From Nageia nagi (lineage: Eukaryota > Pinophyta), in contig JBITNC010000001.1 in assembly GCA_050084985.1 (NCBI GenBank), forward strand, positions 121,396,001 to 121,460,000: 64,000 bases of DNA, in the 5' to 3' direction. Below the pieces are notes generated by a model that ran no database searches, was not told where the DNA came from, and saw nothing but the letters and a program-made list of their open reading frames with translations. Shown in pieces: positions 46,451-55,948 of this stretch (positions are counted from its first letter, which is position 1; every line of letters begins with the position of its first letter). The position numbers and the translations under genes were made by a program.

Positions 46451-46679
46451 AAATTGTTTGATTATAGAGGAGAATGATTTTCAAATTTGGTATTTTGACA
46501 TCTATAATTACTTGAAAAATCAAACAATTCATGAAGGCTTTGATCAAAATGAAAGGGTGAGATTAAAAAGAACTACAATAAGGTATGTCATTATTGGTGA
46601 AGTCTTATATATAAGGTCATTTGATAGTTCTTTAATAAGATGTTTGACACAACATGAAATAGCTATTGCACTAGAATAA

Positions 46680-47730
46680 GCTCATGATGGTTTATGTGGT
46701 GGACATTTTCATGCCAAAGCTTTGTATACAAAAATTTTGAGAATTGGATATTATTGGCCTACTATAGAGGAAGATTGTAAATCTCATTATGAAACCTATT
46801 CATAATATCAAAAACATACCAATTTAGAAAATCAACCTACCCAAAAGTTGCACTCCATTGTTTCTCTATGGCCATTTGCTACTTGGGGAATTGATTTGAT
46901 TGGTATGATTAACCTTCATTCAAGGGAAAATCATAAGTTTGTCATCACAACTACTAAGTTTACTACTAAATGGATGGATGTTATCCCAATGAATTCAATC
47001 ATTCAAGATAATATCATTTAATTTCTTACTAAAAATATTATCATAAGATTTGGTGTAACCCAATAATTGATCATGGATAATGGGCCTAATTTTAAAGGTA
47101 AGGAATGAAAGCATTTTGTAAAAATTTACATATTGTGCAAATGTTTTCCTTAGTTTACTATCCTCAAGGAAATAGTCAACTTGAAGCTACTAATAAGACC
47201 ATCAAGAGAATTCTATCTAAAACATGGGATTAATACAAGAAGGGTTGTATGAACAATTACCTTACATGCTTTGGGAATATAGGACCAGCATTAGGATAGC
47301 TAGTGGGGAAACACTTTTCTCATTAGTGTATGGAGATGAAGGCATTATACCATTACAATTGGAGATCCCATATCTAAAGATGTAATTGCAAGATGAAATT
47401 TCTAATGAATAAGCAAGAAAAGCAAGGTTACAACAATTGGAAGTATTGGATGACAAGAGAATCAAAGCCATTGAACATTATAAGGTATATCATGCAAAAC
47501 TCAAAAGAGCATTTAGAAAAAAGATAAAAGCTAAAGATTTTAATGTGGGAGATTTAGTGTTGAAAGAGAAATCAATAAAAAAGTAGCAAATGATGAAGCA
47601 AACGGTAAATTTGAACCTAATTGGTTGGTTCCATTTGTTGTAGTAGAAGCAACAAACTCAAAAGCATAAAGATTATCATCCATGGATTACAAAGAAGAAC
47701 CTAATACCTTCAATATCACCCATCTCAAAT
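46680..47730 (+). pseudogene. Element E integrase
   Basis: Reads GYYWPTIEEDCKSH (zinc-binding N-terminus; the CxxC cysteines are changed), then LWPFATWGIDLIG (first Asp), LIMDNGPNFKG (second Asp) and GNSQLEATNKTIKRIL (Glu), so the DDE triad is present. Downstream, ETLFSLVYGDE-like text near 47310 and a basic RAFRKKIKAKDFNVGDLVL segment near 47510 mark the C-terminal domain. Frameshifts and stops occur throughout. The enzyme joins cDNA ends to host DNA and makes the five-base target duplication. Confidence 0.85.
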
Positions 47731-47924
47731 GCATCTATGCATAGGAGCAATGGCTCTATACCTTACAAATCATCAAAAATCTTGTGCAATGTACTTATAT
47801 CATACTTTTATTTTTAATTTTTTCATGAAAAAGTTCTATTTACATGTAGTTAGTGGCATGTATTACTGTCCATGCACTACCAATGATGTGAAATGCAACA
47901 AAAAGGAAAATAATAATAATAAAT

Positions 47925-48240
47925 AGTGAGAGTTCACTCACTTAAAAGATAAATCAATGATGAATTCATAAGTAGGATGTTGACAATAGCTCATCTCTAA
48001 TGGATGATACAGCCTGTTGTGTATCCACATGGTTTTTCCTTTGAACCATATAAAGCATAATATCCTTGAGTCATAGACATAATATGTATGATCACTAATG
48101 GCCAATGATATGGCTAGTGAGAGTTCACTCACTTAAAAGATAAATTGGTGATATAGTCATAAGTAGATTTTTGGCATTGGCTCATCTCCAATGGATGATG
48201 CAACTCACTATACATCCATAACATTTTTATATAGAGTATG
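47925..48240 (+). repeat. Element E 3' region tandem duplication, about 190 bp
   Basis: AGTGAGAGTTCACTCACTTA occurs at 47925 and 48116, followed in both by AAAGATAAAT and, later, GCTCATCTC-AATGGATGAT. The copies differ at many sites. Confidence 0.75.
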
Positions 48241-48740
48241 ACTAACATATTTTTGTAGGTATCTACATTATCAAGAACTCATAAAGTACAATGAAACCAA
48301 CACCATCAGCAATGTGTTAATTGTTCTTGCACCATCAACAATGTGCACATCATTGAAAAATCATCAAAAAAATATAACCTCCTTTATTTTAATGCATGGA
48401 TGTAAGTGTGATAGATTCTTGATTATCAGACATAATGGAATGGCTAGATTCATGGTTGAATAGTGTAAGGGGAAAAAAGACATATTTCATTTCAGATATT
48501 GGACATGGGACCATAAAGGCATCATAGTAGCTAGAGGGATGTAGTTCTTTAGATTTTACCTTGGTTGCACCACTCAAAGACCTTTCCTAGGGCATACAAT
48601 CCAAAAGGGAGTAGCAAAGGACCCTCACCATCATCATTAGCATCAACTAATAGTGCAACAAAGAGTTCAAAGTTCTCAAAACATTTCTTCTAAACTTCTT
48701 ATTTGGACACATAATTTCATTGCTTCAATTACACCTGCAA
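48241..48740 (+). other. Element E 3' untranslated region
   Basis: Between the tandem duplication and the polypurine tract. No gene is recognised; minus-strand frames here are not convincing. Confidence 0.5.
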
Positions 48741-48752
48741 AGAGGAGAAAAA
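48741..48752 (+). other. Element E polypurine tract
   Basis: AGAGGAGAAAAA directly precedes TGTAGA of the 3' LTR. Confidence 0.75.
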
Positions 48753-49381
48753 TGTAGATTCCTAAAAATGAATTATTATTTATTAAATAATTCATTTTAT
48801 AGCATCAAGGATATTTATCATAAAAAGGGCTTAAAATAATACCCAATACAATGTAATAAATATAATGGACCATTGTACAATGTGAGAAGGGGTCAAATGT
48901 CTAAAATAATCCTCAAATGATGTAATGTGCAATGATCCCAAGAATCCAAGAAGACAAGGATGTAGCTATATAAAGACATCAAAGGCAATAAAAAGGTATC
49001 ATGCAAGGGCATAAAATATTCTAGAGAGACTCCAATGAATATTAATTTATCATAACAATAATGGTGTTTTGTAACATCCACCTGTACATAGATCTATTAA
49101 ACCCTTCATTTCACTCTTGTATTTTTTTATTCCATTCATAGTTCTATGTATTCCACAAAGCCAATGGCATAGTAGTTATGGTTCATTGGTGGTATGTGTA
49201 TAGATGACTGCATGTTCATGTTTGATGAATGGATTTCTTTATGTGATGTTTATGTGATTGAGATGAAGGTACATTGATTATCATTGTTCATTGTTGCCAT
49301 ATTTCTTATATATGCTTCAATAAAATATTATAGACAAATAGTGCATTAATCATATCATTTATGCATTATTTGAGGTCTACA
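48753..49381 (+). repeat. Element E 3' LTR
   Basis: Starts TGTAGATTCCTAAAAATG and ends GGTCTACA; aligns with the 5' LTR along its length. Confidence 0.9.
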
Positions 49382-49860
49382 TGGGCATTGAAGACAAGTT
49401 TAATTTTCAAACCCCATTAAAGGAGGGCATGGTAATCATAGTGATAACCAAGAAAAGAAAGGAATCCCTCAAAATATTATGTATACCCCCATGAAAAAAT
49501 TCAAGCTGGAAGATGTGGAGTGGACTCTCAAGTCTATGCAACACTAGAATCTAGAAAGGAGGGCCAAAGGCATGATGTATATTAAATCTTCATTGAATGA
49601 ATGGGAAGAGAAAAATAATGAGAATATGAATTCTATGGATGGTAAAGGTAAAGAAAAGGCTTATGATGAAAATACCACCCCTCAGGGAGCTCCAATAGGA
49701 GAGGTAGGTAAGAAAAATGAAGTTGAACAAGGTAATGAAGTCTCATCACCCAACAAGGCACTTATGAAGGAATTACACCTAGAAAAGTTGTACAACATGG
49801 TTATTACTGCAACTTAGGTGGTTAATGCATTAGGTAAGATTATGGAGGACTTGGTATCTA
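49382..49860 (+). pseudogene. LINE L post-RNase H extension, part 2 (unknown)
   Basis: After element E the coding look continues: phases read KFNFQTPLKEGMVI and TKKRKES, then near 49490-49560 hydrophilic text, and frame 49572-49817 (81 codons) with MMYIKSSLNEWEEK, MDGKGKEKAYDE and PNKALMKELHLEKLYNM. The composition is acidic and Lys-rich without a known domain. It probably joined the segment ending at 40934. Confidence 0.45.
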
Positions 49861-50068
49861 AAAAAAAGAGTAGATTTTTAATTAGTTTTTTTTGTAGGCT
49901 TGTATGCCCTAGTCCTCACAAGGGTTAGTGTACCCTATTTTATTTTGGTCTATGTTTGAGGGCTTGCTTATGCCTTATTTTATTTTTATTTTCACTCCTA
50001 TCTCTTGATATCCAAATATAAAGGTTAGGATTCCTTCAAAAATCCATCTTCTAATATAATAAAAAAAT
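49861..50068 (+). other. LINE L 3' untranslated region and A-rich tail
   Basis: Pyrimidine-rich sequence around CTTGTATGCCCTAGTCCTC and ATTTTATTTTGGTCTATG, ending in CTAATATAATAAAAAAATAA directly before the right target duplication. An A-rich 3' end next to a duplication is the expected LINE terminus. Confidence 0.7.
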
Positions 50069-50083
50069 AATAATAACTTTTGT
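50069..50083. other. LINE L target-site duplication, right copy
   Basis: AATAATAACTTTTGT, identical to 21109-21123. Beyond it element B sequence resumes. Confidence 0.8.
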
Positions 50084-50250
50084 TAATATTTGTAAATTCT
50101 AAAATTCAAGAAATTAACCAACAAAAGGGTTATTACATAATTTTTAAAAAAAATATATCTCACATATATAATTTTTAAAAATATTAAACTAGCCATAAAA
50201 AAATTAAAATAGGTAGCAATGAAAGAACTCACCAAAGATCAAACCTAGAT
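50084..50250 (-). other. Element B leader, upstream part
   Basis: AT-rich B sequence between the LINE and the primer site of B. In B orientation it follows the primer site and continues at 21108. Confidence 0.6.
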
Positions 50251-50262
50251 GCTCTGATACCA
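50251..50262 (-). other. Element B primer binding site
   Basis: On the minus strand TGGTATCAGAGC, a perfect match to the plant initiator tRNA-Met primer site, two bases inside the 5' LTR. Confidence 0.9.
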
Positions 50263-50264
50263 AA

Positions 50265-51099
50265 TAAAGGAGGAGATTTTATAGTGCAATAGTATAATTA
50301 CTCTTCAATTATAAATAAATTAGTTATTTCCATGATAAATTACTAACAAGTAAATAATAAGGTAATTTTAAAAAATTAGAGTATCACAAGAAAATAAAGC
50401 TATTTAATGTAATATATAATGTGGTTCACCCAATGGGCTACATTTGAAACCAAATTTCTCACTCCACCTATTTTATTCTTTAGAATTCAAAGTACAATAT
50501 ACAAGCTTCAAGTTAACTCAAACTTGAATTTAGGCTCAAATAATTCTTCATGTGCAATATTGCACACAAATTCATTAACCTCCAACATCTCATATTTCCA
50601 ATTATATAATTGGAAATATAGTTGTTAGATAACTCATAATGAGGTAGAGTTCATGACACAATTATCTCTCCAACTTCCACTCTATATGCCACTAGAAGAC
50701 AAATGTCTTCTAATAGAATGCCACCATATAAGTCATAGTTTCCACTTTAATTCACGATGCCTTCAATTATGCCACCACACTCAAGTTCAATGCCAAGTCA
50801 CCTTTGACCACACATGGTTATTTGACCTTAGCTAATAAATAACACTTATATTATCTCCATAAATAAATATTAAGTAAACCTAAAGTATTTAACATATTAT
50901 ATAATAAATAAATATACCATATTTATTTATTATATACTATAGGTTATAGTATATTATTATAATATTACTTATATATTATATATCTAATTAATACCATAAT
51001 ATTTAATACTTAACTATATTAATTATCTAAAATATTCACCTAATTAATTAGGTGAAATTACATACAATTATCCTAAACTAGGAATTTAAATTTCCAACA
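50265..51099 (-). repeat. Element B 5' LTR
   Basis: On the minus strand it begins TGTTGGAAATTTAAATTCC at 51099 and ends at 50265 (terminal CA now TA). It aligns with the 3' LTR at 14987-15732. It retains a segment near 50415-50445 (GTGGTTCACCCAATGGGCTA on the plus strand) missing from the 3' copy. Confidence 0.88.
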
Positions 51100-51104
51100 A
51101 TTAT
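51100..51104. other. Target-site duplication ATTAT, right copy (element B)
   Basis: Matches 14982-14986. LTR A continues immediately with GATGTTTCTC. Confidence 0.85.
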
Positions 51105-51409
51105 GATGTTTCTCTTGTTTGAGAGTTTGAGAGATTTGTAGAGAGATCATGTTTGTACTCTAAAGTAAGGGTTTGTAGAAAGGTTATGCTACTGATGTGT
51201 TTCTTTGAGGAATTAGAAGATTGATTCTATATAAGGGTTAAAATCTTGTCCATGCATGTAGCCCACATTGGGTGAACCACATTAATCTCTTGCCTCTCTT
51301 ATTTGTGTGATTGCTTACTATGTTTCTTATTTATCTTCTTGTTTCTTTTTCCAAGGAGTATAAGGACTAATTTAACTTAAACTTTATATAAAAATAATTG
51401 AACCTAACA
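51105..51409 (+). repeat. Element A 5' LTR, second part
   Basis: Aligns with the 3' LTR of A from about 55795 on (GATGTTTCTCTT, GAGAGTTTGAGAGA, GTAGAGAGATCATG) and ends CCTAACA before the primer site. Joined to 14553-14986 it gives an LTR of about 739 bp. Confidence 0.9.
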
Positions 51410-51411
51410 AA

Positions 51412-51423
51412 TGGTATCAGATC
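51412..51423 (+). other. Element A primer binding site
   Basis: TGGTATCAGATC, two bases after the LTR, differs from the initiator tRNA-Met primer site only near its end. Confidence 0.88.
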
Positions 51424-51483
51424 TTATTATTTTTTTTTGTTCTCAATGAAAATTTTTTGCATATTTGAACCAAGAGGAGGAAA

Positions 51484-52270
51484 TGGTAGAAGAAGGAAGG
51501 TTGAAGGTGGAAAGATTTAATGGTCAAGGATTTAAATTCTTAAAAATATAAATTAAGGAATACCTCTACCAACCTCTTGAAGATAAATTTAATGAACCCT
51601 CATTCATAAACGATGAAGAGTGGGATTTGTAGATAGGAAAGCCTTGGGTAGTGTTAGAATTTGCATAACCTCTAGTTTATATTTGAATATTTTAGGTAAA
51701 AAAACTACTAAATGTGTAATGAAAAAACTTACTAAAATGGATGAAAAACCATCCACCTCAAACTAGGTATACTTTATGAGAAAACTATTTAATGTGAAGA
51801 TTAATGAAGGTAGTTCAATCCAAGATTGTATTAATGAATTCAACATAATAACAAACTAATTAACTTTAGTTAAAATTGAGTTTGATGATGAGATAAGAGC
51901 ATTGTTAATATTATTTTCTCTTCCTAATTGTTGGAATAGATTTGTTATTATTGTTAGTAACTCTTCTAGCACAAGTTGGTCTTTTATAAAGTTTTTGAAA
52001 CTATTCTAAGTGAATACATGAGGACAAAGCCTAGATGTGAAAGTTCTAATGTTTCTCTCATAGTTGAGACAAGGGGAATATAAAATTAAATATGAAGAAG
52101 CAATTTAAGGGAAAAATCCAATAAGAGATCATAATCTAAAGGTAAAACTAGATTAGAATGTTGGCATTGTGGTAAAAAGGGTCGCCTTAAAAAGGAATGT
52201 TGAAATAAAAAGGGAGATGGAAAGGAAAGTAATAATAATGAAAGCATTAGTAATCAAGAAGCAAAAAATA
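51484..52270 (+). pseudogene. Element A gag
   Basis: The start at 51484 reads MVEEGRLKVERFNGQGFKFL, like the opening of copia gag (K-NG-NY--W). The capsid part is broken by stops. The zinc knuckle at 52159-52200 reads CWHCGKKGRLKKEC, a CX2CX4HX4C motif in which His is Arg. In the family gag packages the RNA. Confidence 0.8.
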
Positions 52271-52309
52271 GTTAGTGAAATACTATATGTATTGATAGTG
52301 TATTTTGAT

Positions 52310-52486
52310 AGGAATAGTGACTATTGGATGATTGATTTTGGTGCTTCCTTTCATGATACTTCACATGAAGAGTACTTTAAAAATTATAATCCTAGTGACT
52401 ATGGTCAAGTACTATTAGGTAATGCACATCCATGTAATATTGTTGGTATCATAAATATAATAATAAAATTACCTAATGGCACATAA
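52310..52486 (+). pseudogene. Element A protease
   Basis: Reads DYWMIDFGASFHDT, matching the copia active site (W--DSGAS-H-T) with Ser changed to Phe, then GQVLLGNAHPCNIVGI, typical of the domain. The active-site Asp is retained. Confidence 0.85.
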
Positions 52487-52499
52487 TAGATTCTAAATG

Positions 52500-53330
52500 A
52501 AGCAAGACACATTCATGATCTAAAAATAAATATCATATCAATTAGTAAATTGAATAAGGAAGGATATATGATTGCATTGGGTAATTCTTCTTGGAATGTC
52601 CAAAAGGGTTCAATGGTGGTTGAAATGACTAGAATGGTAGACACTCTTTATTTTCTTACAAATATCTTTGGTTAATTCATTAATCTAGTATATGCAAGAG
52701 AATATGCAATTCTATGGCATAATAGACTTGGATACATGAGTGAAAAGGGTATGAAAATCTAACACTCTAATAGGTTGCTTCCTAATTTAAAAGAACTTTA
52801 CATGGGATTTTGTAAAGATTTTATGTATTAATAGAAAATAAGAGTTAGTTTTCTAAAAGTAAACAAAAAAAGAAAAAGGAGATATTAAAATTGGTTGGGT
52901 ATGGGTTCCTCCACAAGTAACTTCACTTGGTGGTTCTTCTTACTTTGTCACTTTTATTAATGACTCTACTAGAAATATAGGGGTCTATTGCATTAAGAAT
53001 AAATTATATGTATTTGAAAATTTTAAGATTTGGAAGGAATTAGTTGAAAATAAAATAGGTTTAAAGTTTAAAAGTATAAAATCTAATAATGGTGGTGAAT
53101 TTTGTATTAAATAGTTTGAAACCTTTTGTTCACATAATGGAATTAGAAAAATAAAGGTAGTTCCAAGAACACCTCAAAAAAATGGGGTTACAGAAATAAT
53201 GAATAGGATAATTTTAGAATGGGATAGAAGCACAAGGATACATGCAAGTTTAATTTTATATTTTGGTTAATGTTGTTGATAATGATGTTTATTTGATTAA
53301 CGTAGTTCCATCTACTACTTTATATGGAGG
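52500..53330 (+). pseudogene. Element A pre-integrase and integrase
   Basis: Near 52710, LWHNRLGYMSEKGMK is the pre-integrase zinc region (H---GH with His changed). The core reads SLGGSSYFVTFINDSTRNIG, then IKSNNGGEFCIK (second catalytic Asp changed to Asn), then PRTPQKNGVTEIMNRI with the catalytic Glu retained. The first Asp position (D-WGP) reads Gly. Two of three catalytic acids are thus altered. The integrase C-terminal part and linker (53330-53820) are decayed. Confidence 0.83.
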
Positions 53331-53829
53331 AATTGTAAAGAAAATGTGGATAGGAAAAAGGGTAAATTAGTTATTCCTTATATTATTTGGTTATGAGACT
53401 GTTATACATATTAATAATAAGAATAGAAGAAACTTAACATAAAGTAACAAAAATGTTACTTCATTAGATATGGTATTGATGGTTTGGTTTTTAGATTATG
53501 GGATGTTGATAATTTAAAAATCATTAGAAGCAAAGATGTAATATTAAATGAAAAATGCATTTACAAAGATAGGTTATAGGATAAGAAAAAGGAAAAAGAA
53601 GAGGAATCAAGGTTTGTAACTCTTGATGATGTTGATGAGCATGAGAAACCTAAAGATAAAAGTAAGGGTATTCAACAAAAAGAATCCCAGAGTCCACCTA
53701 TAGTTGTGAGGACATCTTAAAGGGCTAGTGGACCTCTTGAACATTATTCTCGTTCTCTTTAATATGTGATTTATAATGATAGTGGTGAACTTAAGTGTTT
53801 TGATTAACCCATATATATGGGTACATGGA

Positions 53830-54630
53830 TTAATTAGGAGCTTGCAATGAAGGAATAAATGTATTCCTTACTTCAAAACCAAACTTAGAGTTTGGTTGAA
53901 AGAAGAGGGATATGGTCAAATGAGGTACAAAGAAACACTGGTGGTAAAAGGTTTTGCTCAAAAGAAGGGTATATATTTTAATAACATCTTTTCTTTGGTT
54001 GTAAAAATGACCTACATTAGAGAAATATTGAGTATTGTGGCTACTAAAAATTTGTTTCTTGAATAATTAAATGTAAAAATAACTTTTCTTCATGGATATT
54101 TGGAGGATATTTACATGCAACAACCTCAAGATTTTAAGGTCAAAGGTAAAGAAGGTTATGTTTATAAGTTAGAAAAGATCTTGTATGGCCTCCAACAAGC
54201 TCCTAAACAATGGTAAAGTAAATATAAATCTTTTATGGTAACTAATAAGTTCACTATATGTCAATCAAATCATTTTGTGTATTTTAAGAAGACAAAAAAT
54301 GGTAACTATGTTATGTTGCTTTTATACATGGATGATATGCTAGTAGCAAGAGCTAGTACACATGATATTGTTGATCTTAAATAAAATTTGGATAAAATAT
54401 TTGAAATGAAGAATTTGGATGAGACTAAATAAATTTTTAAAATAAAAATTACTAGAGACAAAAAAAATCACATGCTAAATTTAACTAAAGAAGATTATGT
54501 TGAAAAGGTGCTCAAAAGGTTTAATATGAAGGATGCAAAACTTGTTACTGCATCATTGGAAAAAAAAATTATACTCATTAAATATTTATTTCCTAATACA
54601 AAAGAGTAACAATATTATATGAATAAAGTT
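53830..54630 (+). pseudogene. Element A reverse transcriptase
   Basis: Reads LVVKGFAQKKGIYFNNIFSL, then after stops NVKITFLHGYLEDIYMQQP, YVYKLEKILYGLQQAPKQW and MLLLYMDDMLVA, the copia signatures (VKTAFLHG, YGLKQAPR-W, YVDDM). The catalytic YMDD at 54325-54336 is intact. Downstream, KEDYVEKVLKRFNMKDAK is the connection region. Stops are mostly at codons that are Gln, Trp or Arg in the family. Confidence 0.9.
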
Positions 54631-54639
54631 CCATATGCT

Positions 54640-55270
54640 TCAACACTTGGGAGTTTAATGTAAGAAATGGTATTTACTAGACTATATATACCATAAGTAG
54701 TGGAAGTTGTAAGCAAATTTATGAACAATCTAGAAAAGGGTCACTGGGAAGAAATTAAGTGGATTATTGATTATTCGAGGGGTACTTATCATTACTATTT
54801 ATGTTTTATAAGTTCTAACATTTATTTACAAGTTTATGTTGATTGATATATGGTAGGTGATCTTGATGGTTGGATAAGCACTACAAGTTATGTTTTTATC
54901 ATTGGTGGTACAATAGTTAGTTGGATATCTAAGCTCCAACAAGTTGTAGCTCTCTCAACCATAAAGGTTGAATATGTTGCTTCTACAAAATCTAGCAAGG
55001 GGCTATTTTGGTTGCAAATATTATTGAAGGAATTAGTTAAGAAGAAAGATGTAGATATATAGAGTCATAGTCAAAAATACATCCATATTGCAAATAACTC
55101 AACCTTCCATTCAAGAAACAAATTCATTCAACTTAGGTACCATTCCATTCAGTTAACATTATATTATGGTTTGGTAAAATTTGAGAAGATTCATACATAT
55201 TAAAATCTTACAGACATGTTCACCAAAGTTGTCACAAAAGATAAGTTGGTATTTTGCTCAACATTAGTTG
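54640..55270 (+). pseudogene. Element A RNase H
   Basis: The frame 54850-55062 reads VGDLDGWISTTSYVFIIGGT, then SWISKLQQVVALSTIKVEYV and SKGLFWLQILLKEL, the copia RNase H motifs (D-AGD---R-ST-GY, SW-SK-Q--VALST-EAEY). The Glu of the EAEY motif is retained as VEY. Downstream NNSTFHSRNKFI and TDMFTK mark the C-terminus. Confidence 0.87.
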
Positions 55271-55340
55271 GCCTTAAGGAGTAAAGTTCAAAATGAGAAG
55301 CTTTCAAAACCTTGCTATAGTATGGTGAAGTGGAATCAAT

Positions 55341-55355
55341 CTCTAAGTGGGATAT
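55341..55355 (+). other. Element A polypurine tract
   Basis: CTAAGTGGGATAT lies just before the 3' LTR; AAGTGGGA is the purine-rich core expected at this position in copia elements. Confidence 0.6.
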
Positions 55356-55948
55356 TGTTGAGTATGGAGCCTAATTCATGGGCTAAGTTCAAATTTCACA
55401 CTTTATCTCTTACTAATGTGCATAGGGTTGATCCTACAAGATCGACATGCTAATCAAGAAACCAATAGGCCAATTAATGAAGGGTGTATTTTGGTAACTA
55501 GAATATCAATTAGTTTGTTGGAGGTTGATCATGAGGTCAAGATCGATCTAATTTAGGCCCATAAAAAATAAAGAGTGTTAAACTCCATTTCAAGAAGTCA
55601 AAATAATTCCTCTTTAAGTCTTAATTTCTTGTATGGGAGTTACAATTAGGTAAGGATGTTATCCCATGAATTCCTTAATCATATAAGGTTAAATTGAGAT
55701 GGTAGCTCTCTTATAAATTAAGGAGCTTGAATTAAGGATATAATTTAGTTTTATGAGCTTGGAATTACTTGTAGTTTGCTTTTATGATGTTTCTCTTATT
55801 TGAGAGTTTGAGAGACTTGTAGAGAGATCATGCTTGCACTCTAAAGGAAGGGTTTATAGAAATTTTATATTGTTGATAGGTTTCTTTGAGGACATATAAT
55901 ATTGATGCTATACAAGGGTTGAAATATTATTCATGGATGTAATCTACT
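55356..55948 (+). repeat. Element A 3' LTR, truncated
   Basis: Begins TGTTGAGTATGGAGCCTAAT and matches both halves of the 5' LTR up to ATGTAATCTAC. The last part, corresponding to about 51270-51409, is absent because element F begins at 55949. Confidence 0.88.

Larger units (their letters stand above)
40935..49381 (+). mobile_element. Element E: Tat-lineage Ty3/Gypsy retrotransposon (8.4 kb)
   Basis: LTRs of 641 and 629 bp flank gag, protease, reverse transcriptase, RNase H, a second RNase H, and integrase in Gypsy order. The second RNase H between the first and integrase is the hallmark of the Tat lineage. Flanks TGAGT (40930-40934) and TGGGC (49382-49386) could be one target duplication altered by two transitions. 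It splits the post-RNase H part of LINE L. Numerous stops and frameshifts make it inactive. Confidence 0.9.
21124..50068 (+). mobile_element. LINE L (L1-type), interrupted three times
   Basis: Remnants lie in LINE order on the plus strand: 5' region (21124-21474), ORF1 (26149-27400), endonuclease (27448-27871 and 36098-36450), reverse transcriptase (36700-38340), zinc domain (38780-39200), RNase H (39280-39720), an unknown C-terminal extension (39721-40934 and 49382-49860), and a 3' end with A-rich tail (to 50068). It is bounded by a 15-bp direct repeat. Removing C, X and E leaves about 7.5 kb, close to a full-length plant LINE. It lies inside element B. Every domain has stops or frameshifts. 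Confidence 0.88.
14987..51099 (-). mobile_element. Element B: minus-strand, gag-only copia-type LTR element
   Basis: Two related LTRs face the minus strand: 3' LTR at 14987-15732 and 5' LTR at 50265-51099, with a primer site at 50251-50262 and a polypurine tract at 15733-15747. Flanking ATTAT copies place it inside LTR A. Subtracting the LINE (21124-50068 plus its duplication) leaves about 7.2 kb. The only protein remnant found inside is a copia-type gag at 19020-19920; I saw no protease, integrase or reverse transcriptase. This matches the terminal-repeat-with-gag type of non-autonomous element, which would depend on enzymes of a partner; decay beyond recognition is the alternative. Confidence 0.85.
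14553..55948 (+). mobile_element. Element A: Ty1/copia retrotransposon, split by nested insertions
   Basis: The 5' LTR starts TGTTGAGTATGGAGCCTAAT at 14553; the same sequence starts the 3' LTR at 55356. The 5' LTR is interrupted after 14986 and resumes at 51105. Internal domains in order (51484-55270) are gag, protease, integrase, reverse transcriptase and RNase H, the Ty1/copia order. Without the B insertion the visible element is about 5.3 kb; the last part of the 3' LTR (about 150 bp) is missing because F inserted at 55949. A itself inserted into the PPR-DYW gene; the left duplication would be CTACT (14548-14552), and its partner is off the window. The internal region is full of stops, so it is inactive. 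Confidence 0.88.

Noticed and set aside
14553-55948. Reading the 14.5 kb and 55.4 kb copies of LTR A as two solo LTRs
   Set aside because: The left copy is only a first part, its missing part resumes at 51105 next to a primer site and copia genes, and ATTAT duplications bracket the gap.
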